DNA from: an uncultured Oscillospiraceae bacterium
GTDB taxonomy: Bacteria; Bacillota; Clostridia; Oscillospirales; Oscillospiraceae
DNA: 50,956 nt
Assembly: GCA_934511165.1 (NCBI GenBank)
Contig: CAKSWA010000012.1
Location: 1-50,956 of the forward strand
Direction: 5' to 3'
Position 1 is the stretch's first letter. Each line of letters starts with the position of its first letter. This document shows positions 47,967 to 50,956 of the stretch, piece by piece. The notes below the pieces were generated by a model. The model was not told the DNA's origin. It saw nothing but the letters and a program-made list of their open reading frames with translations, and searched no databases. Both the position numbers and the translations under genes were made by a program.

Positions 47967-49418
47967 ATGGTTCCGGTGAAAAAGAAAACAAAGATCGCGA
48001 TCCTCGCCGCGACATGCGCGGTGTTCGCGCTGGTGCTGGCGATTGCGCTGCTGCTCTCGCGCGGCGCGGGCAGCGACCGCGTGCAGAGCGGGGAGCATCC
48101 GCTGCGCATCAGCGAATATATGAGCTCCAACACGGCGTACCCCAACGCCGACGGGCGCGTGTGCGACTGGATCGAGATCCATAATACCTCGGATAAGCCC
48201 TTCAATGTTTCCGGCTACCGCCTCTCGGACGATGTGACGCAGGCAAAGTACGCGTTCCCGACCGGAACGGTGATCCCGGCGGACGGGTACATCGTCGTCT
48301 ACTGCGACCCGGAGGCGGCCGGCGCGCTGTATGCGCCGTTTTCGCTGCGCCGTCTCGGCGGGGAGACGCTTCTTTTGATGAACAGCGCCAACACGGTGCT
48401 CGACGAGATCGAAACGCTCCGCTGCCGGAAGAATACGTCCGTTGTGCGCGAGCCGGACGGAAGCTTCACGCTCTCCGCCGCGCCGACGCCGGGCTATCCG
48501 AACACCGCGGAAGGATACGCCGCGTATCTCGCCGCCTCCGGCCAGGGGACGGGCACGCTGCGGCTGAGCGAAGTTATGGCCGCCGAAACACTCTTTAACG
48601 CGCCGAACGGCGCACTCTGCGATTGGATCGAGATCGAAAATACGGGCAGCGAGACCGCCAATCTCTCCGGCATGCATCTGTCCGACAAGGCGGGCGAGGC
48701 GCGCTACACGTTCCCGGAGGGAACGCTGCTCGCGCCGGGCGCGTTCACGGTCGTCTGGTGCTCCGGCGACGGGACGGAGGGCGAAAATTATGCCGCCATC
48801 CGGCTTGCCAAGGCCGGGGAGAGCGTCCTTTTGACCGATGCCGGCGGAAACACGCTCGATCGCGTCCAGACGCCGTTCCTTGCCGACGATACGTCCTACG
48901 CCCGCGTTTCGGGCGAATGGTGCGTTATGAACCGGCCGACGCCGGGCTACGCAAACACCGATGAGGGCTATGCCGCCTTTGCCGCGGAACGCGGCTTCGG
49001 CAATGTTAACGTACAGATCACCGAGGTCTGCCTCCGCAGCGAGACAACGCTCCGGGATGCCGACGGCGACTATCCCGACTGGATCGAGCTTTATAACGCC
49101 GGAACGGAGAGCGTTTCGCTCGACGGCTGGTATCTCTCCGACGATCCGGAGAAGCCGGTGCGCTGGCGCATTCCGGACATCACGCTCACGCCGGGCGAAT
49201 ACTGCGTGATCTTTGCCTCCGGCAAAAACCGGACGCAGGGCGAGCTGCACACCGATTTTGCTCTCTCTGCGGGTGAGAGCGTTATATTGACAACGCCCAT
49301 CGGCAGCACCGCCGGCCGCGTGGAGCTCACGCAGACCGAAGCGGACGCTTCGCTTGCGCTCATCGGCTCCGATTGGCGCGAATGCGCCTCCCCCACGCCG
49401 GGGAAGGCCAACGGGTAA
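47967..49418 (+). CDS. Membrane-anchored protein with three lamin-tail domains
   Basis: A 483-aa protein. KKKTKIAILAATCAVFALVLAIALLLSRG split by length is one N-terminal signal anchor (residues ~5-32). Three lamin-tail (LTD) immunoglobulin-like domains follow at ~45-175, ~190-340 and ~345-483. Each shows the pattern RISEYM/RLSEVM/QITEVC, then CDWIEIHN / CDWIEIEN / PDWIELYN, then a GY.LSDD/LSDKAG/WYLSDDPEK block. Each repeat ends in a TPGY.NT or TPGKAN motif. LTD proteins in bacteria are surface proteins often next to CotH-kinase, VTC and DUF4956 genes, and VTC and DUF4956 follow here. GGAG is 7 bases before ATG 47967. The role is probably structural. Confidence 0.88.
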   Translation: MVPVKKKTKIAILAATCAVFALVLAIALLLSRGAGSDRVQSGEHPLRISEYMSSNTAYPNADGRVCDWIEIHNTSDKPFNVSGYRLSDDVTQAKYAFPTGTVIPADGYIVVYCDPEAAGALYAPFSLRRLGGETLLLMNSANTVLDEIETLRCRKNTSVVREPDGSFTLSAAPTPGYPNTAEGYAAYLAASGQGTGTLRLSEVMAAETLFNAPNGALCDWIEIENTGSETANLSGMHLSDKAGEARYTFPEGTLLAPGAFTVVWCSGDGTEGENYAAIRLAKAGESVLLTDAGGNTLDRVQTPFLADDTSYARVSGEWCVMNRPTPGYANTDEGYAAFAAERGFGNVNVQITEVCLRSETTLRDADGDYPDWIELYNAGTESVSLDGWYLSDDPEKPVRWRIPDITLTPGEYCVIFASGKNRTQGELHTDFALSAGESVILTTPIGSTAGRVELTQTEADASLALIGSDWRECASPTPGKANG

Positions 49419-49429
49419 GGGGGAGAGCT

Positions 49430-50107
49430 ATGGCAGAGATCAAACGCCACGAGATCAAATACATCATCTCCCTGCGGGAGGCGGAGCTTTTGAAATACCG
49501 GCTGCGCGCCCTGCTCCGGCCCGATCCGCACGTCCGCGCCGACGGCAGCTACTTTATCCGCAGTCTCTATTTTGACGATACCGATTACCGCGCCTACCAC
49601 GAGAAGATCGCGGGCGTGAAGGAGCGCACAAAGTACCGCATCCGGTTTTACAACATGGACGATTCGCGCATCACGCTCGAAAAGAAGAGCAAGGACGGCG
49701 ACTTTTCCGGCAAGGAATCGGTGCGCATATCCCGTGAACTCGCCGAGGCGTTTCTCACCGGCGGCGAGGCGCTGCGCGAAACCGAGGGGCTCGCGCGGGA
49801 GCTCGCCCGGCTGCGGCAGAACGGCTGGAAGCCGGCGGTGCTGGTCGATTACGTCCGGTATCCGTTCGTGTATCCGACCGGCAACGTCCGCGTCACGATC
49901 GACACGGAGCTTCGCACCGCGCCGTTCAAAACCGATCTCTTTGATGACCGCGCGCTCACCGTGCCGGTGCTCGACGAGGGCGAGGCGGTGCTGGAGGTAA
50001 AGTACGATGCTTTTCTCCCCGCGCCGGTGCGCGCGCTGCTCGAAGGCGTGCCGAAACAGCGCTGCGCCGTTTCCAAGTACACCAAATGCCTGGACATTCT
50101 GGAATAA
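49430..50107 (+). CDS. VTC-domain protein (polyphosphate polymerase family)
   Basis: A 225-aa protein of the triphosphate-tunnel fold. It begins MAEIKRHEIKYIISLREAEL, the usual VTC start, then YFIRSLYFDDTDYRAYHEKI, ERTKYRIRFYNM with ITLEKKSKDG (basic residues lining the tunnel), VLVDYVRYPFVY, VRVTIDTEL and AVLEVKYDAFLPAPVR. The yeast relative makes polyphosphate from ATP; bacterial proteins are inferred to bind or transfer phosphate or nucleotide in envelope clusters. GGGGGAG precedes ATG 49430. It is 11 bp after the lamin-tail gene. Confidence 0.92.
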   Translation: MAEIKRHEIKYIISLREAELLKYRLRALLRPDPHVRADGSYFIRSLYFDDTDYRAYHEKIAGVKERTKYRIRFYNMDDSRITLEKKSKDGDFSGKESVRISRELAEAFLTGGEALRETEGLARELARLRQNGWKPAVLVDYVRYPFVYPTGNVRVTIDTELRTAPFKTDLFDDRALTVPVLDEGEAVLEVKYDAFLPAPVRALLEGVPKQRCAVSKYTKCLDILE

Positions 50108-50123
50108 AGAGGGGTAAAAACCA

Positions 50124-50795
50124 ATGAGTATTTCCGATCTCATCAAAAACAAATTCGTTGAGGAATTCACCGCCATTTCCGTCGGCACGCTGCTCACGAC
50201 GCTTCTGCTGAGCTTCGTGCTGGGGCTCTTCGTGCTTGTGATTTACCGCGTGACCTACGGCGGCGTCAGCTTCAGCAAGAGCTTTGCGCTCTCGCTCGTG
50301 ATGCTCTCGATGGTAACGGCGCTCGCCATTTTGACGGTGCGCTCCAACGTTGTCCTCTCGCTCGGCATGGTCGGCGCGCTCTCCATCGTCCGCTTCCGCA
50401 CGGCGATCAAGGACCCGATGGACACGGTGTTCATGTTCTGGAGCATCGTCACCGGCATCATCACCGGCGCAGGATACATTACCGTTGCGATCCTCGCGGC
50501 GCTGCTGCTCGGCGCGCTGTTTTTGGCGCTCAACCTTCTCTCCGGCAAGCTGCACACCAATTCGTATCTCGTCGTTTTCCGCTATACGCCGGAGGGCGAG
50601 AGCGCGGTGCGCGCAAAGCTCGGAAATCTCGGCAAATATAAACTCAAGAGCCGCACGATGAATCTTTCCGAGACCGAGCTCGTCGTGGAGGCGAAGCTCA
50701 CCGCCAAGCAGATGGATTCGCTCGAAGCGCTGCTCGACAACGAAGGCGTTTCCGACGTTAACATCGTAAGCTACAACGGCAGCACGTTACTTTGA
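50124..50795 (+). CDS. DUF4956 membrane protein
   Basis: A 223-aa integral membrane protein. Three or four helices (about 20-45, 52-72, 76-95, 105-140) contain MVGALSIVRFRTAIKDPMDT, the family hallmark. A cytosolic domain (150-223) resembles a ferredoxin-like sensor: YLVVFRYTPEGESAVRAKLG and ETELVVEAKLTAKQMDSLEA. The family is almost always beside VTC and CotH-type genes, and a CotH gene may lie beyond the right edge, but this cannot be seen. It is 16 bp after the VTC gene, so the three genes form one unit. Confidence 0.93.
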   Translation: MSISDLIKNKFVEEFTAISVGTLLTTLLLSFVLGLFVLVIYRVTYGGVSFSKSFALSLVMLSMVTALAILTVRSNVVLSLGMVGALSIVRFRTAIKDPMDTVFMFWSIVTGIITGAGYITVAILAALLLGALFLALNLLSGKLHTNSYLVVFRYTPEGESAVRAKLGNLGKYKLKSRTMNLSETELVVEAKLTAKQMDSLEALLDNEGVSDVNIVSYNGSTLL

Positions 50796-50801
50796 ACTTC
50801 A

Positions 50802-50956
50802 CTCTCAAACGAACCCCACTCCGTTGAGGGGTTCGTTTGAAAAGGGGCTGCGGCTCGCGGCAGCGCACTCACTACGTTTGCACGTTTGCGAGCCGAGAGG
50901 AATTTTCTCCGACGCGCATGTCGCCGGAGAAAATGATTGATACTCTATTTGCGCCT
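50802..50956. repeat. Second copy of the structured intergenic repeat, reverse orientation, running off the window
   Basis: Reading the minus strand, the block runs GCAAATA, the 33-bp hairpin ATTTTCTCCGGCG/CGTCGGAGAAAAT (one base different from the first copy), CTCGGCTCGCAAACGTGC, GCGCTGC, and CAAACGAACCCC/GGGGTTCGTTTG. It lacks the 274-bp inner block of the first copy. The plus-strand hairpin CAAACGAACCCC (50806-50817) with 50828-50839 is a perfect 12-bp stem just after the DUF4956 stop codon and may end that message. The 10-bp outer end is absent here. Confidence 0.75.

Overview
The window is a GC-rich, gene-dense chromosomal segment of a Firmicute, most likely a gut-type member of the Clostridia close to Oscillospiraceae. 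The evidence is the ylxM-ffh-rpsP-khpA-rimM-trmD block, Firmicute-type paired M16 peptidases (YfmF/YfmH), TTGACA/TATAAT-like promoters with 17-bp spacers, GGAGG ribosome sites and U-tailed hairpin terminators. I see no prophage, conjugative element or CRISPR array. The taxonomic call is an inference from gene content, not a search result.

Layout. (1) 1-5600, minus strand: the start of GTP-type PEP carboxykinase, then the operon ylxM-ffh-rpsP-khpA-rimM-trmD-rsmA (SRP targeting, ribosome maturation, tRNA/rRNA methylation). Its TrmD carries a fused C-terminal GNAT domain. (2) 5703-12737, plus: one gene of about 2,340 codons for a cyclic beta-1,2-glucan synthase-like enzyme (GT84, glycoamylase-like, GH94). 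(3) 12.8-17.8 kb, plus: a small dispersed hairpin repeat, the M16 pair, lgt, a coiled-coil protein, tRNA-Thr(UGU), tRNA-Tyr(GUA) and a small surface protein. (4) 17.8-23.5 kb: an HExxH protein and mscL (minus), then a DUF6110-like protein with a P-type metal ATPase, and a collagen-like surface protein (plus). (5) 23.5-30.4 kb: a TAXI/TRAP uptake locus with a 3-hydroxyisobutyrate-dehydrogenase-family enzyme, a DUF1185 protein and an AEC transporter, divergent from a LysR regulator whose probable promoter contains (AT)12. (6) 30.4-36.3 kb: LOG-family hydrolase and mutY (minus) face a plus-strand run of a PPC-domain protein, AlaX, YbaK, purine nucleoside phosphorylase and an MTA/SAH deaminase-type amidohydrolase. 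(7) 36.3-36.8 kb: a non-coding, highly structured, nested repeat. (8) 36.8-44.4 kb, minus: a tight seven-gene operon with a PAPS-dependent sulfotransferase, CysD, CysNC, a TauE/SafE permease, a class II aldolase-like protein, an APH-like kinase and a D-2-hydroxyacid dehydrogenase. An OmpR/PhoB-type two-component system lies directly upstream. (9) 46.3-50.8 kb: a possible small RNA, rlmI, and a lamin-tail/VTC/DUF4956 envelope cluster, ending in a second copy of the structured repeat that runs off the window.

The most striking element is the sulfation operon. It encodes sulfate activation all the way to PAPS plus a PAPS-using sulfotransferase, and no sulfite- or PAPS-reducing enzyme is in the window. 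This points to production of a sulfated metabolite or envelope component rather than cysteine synthesis. Other points of note are the nested repeat with two sets of terminal inverted repeats, the (AT)12 tract in the LysR promoter, the TrmD-GNAT fusion, and a metal ATPase whose membrane metal-site motif lacks the usual proline.
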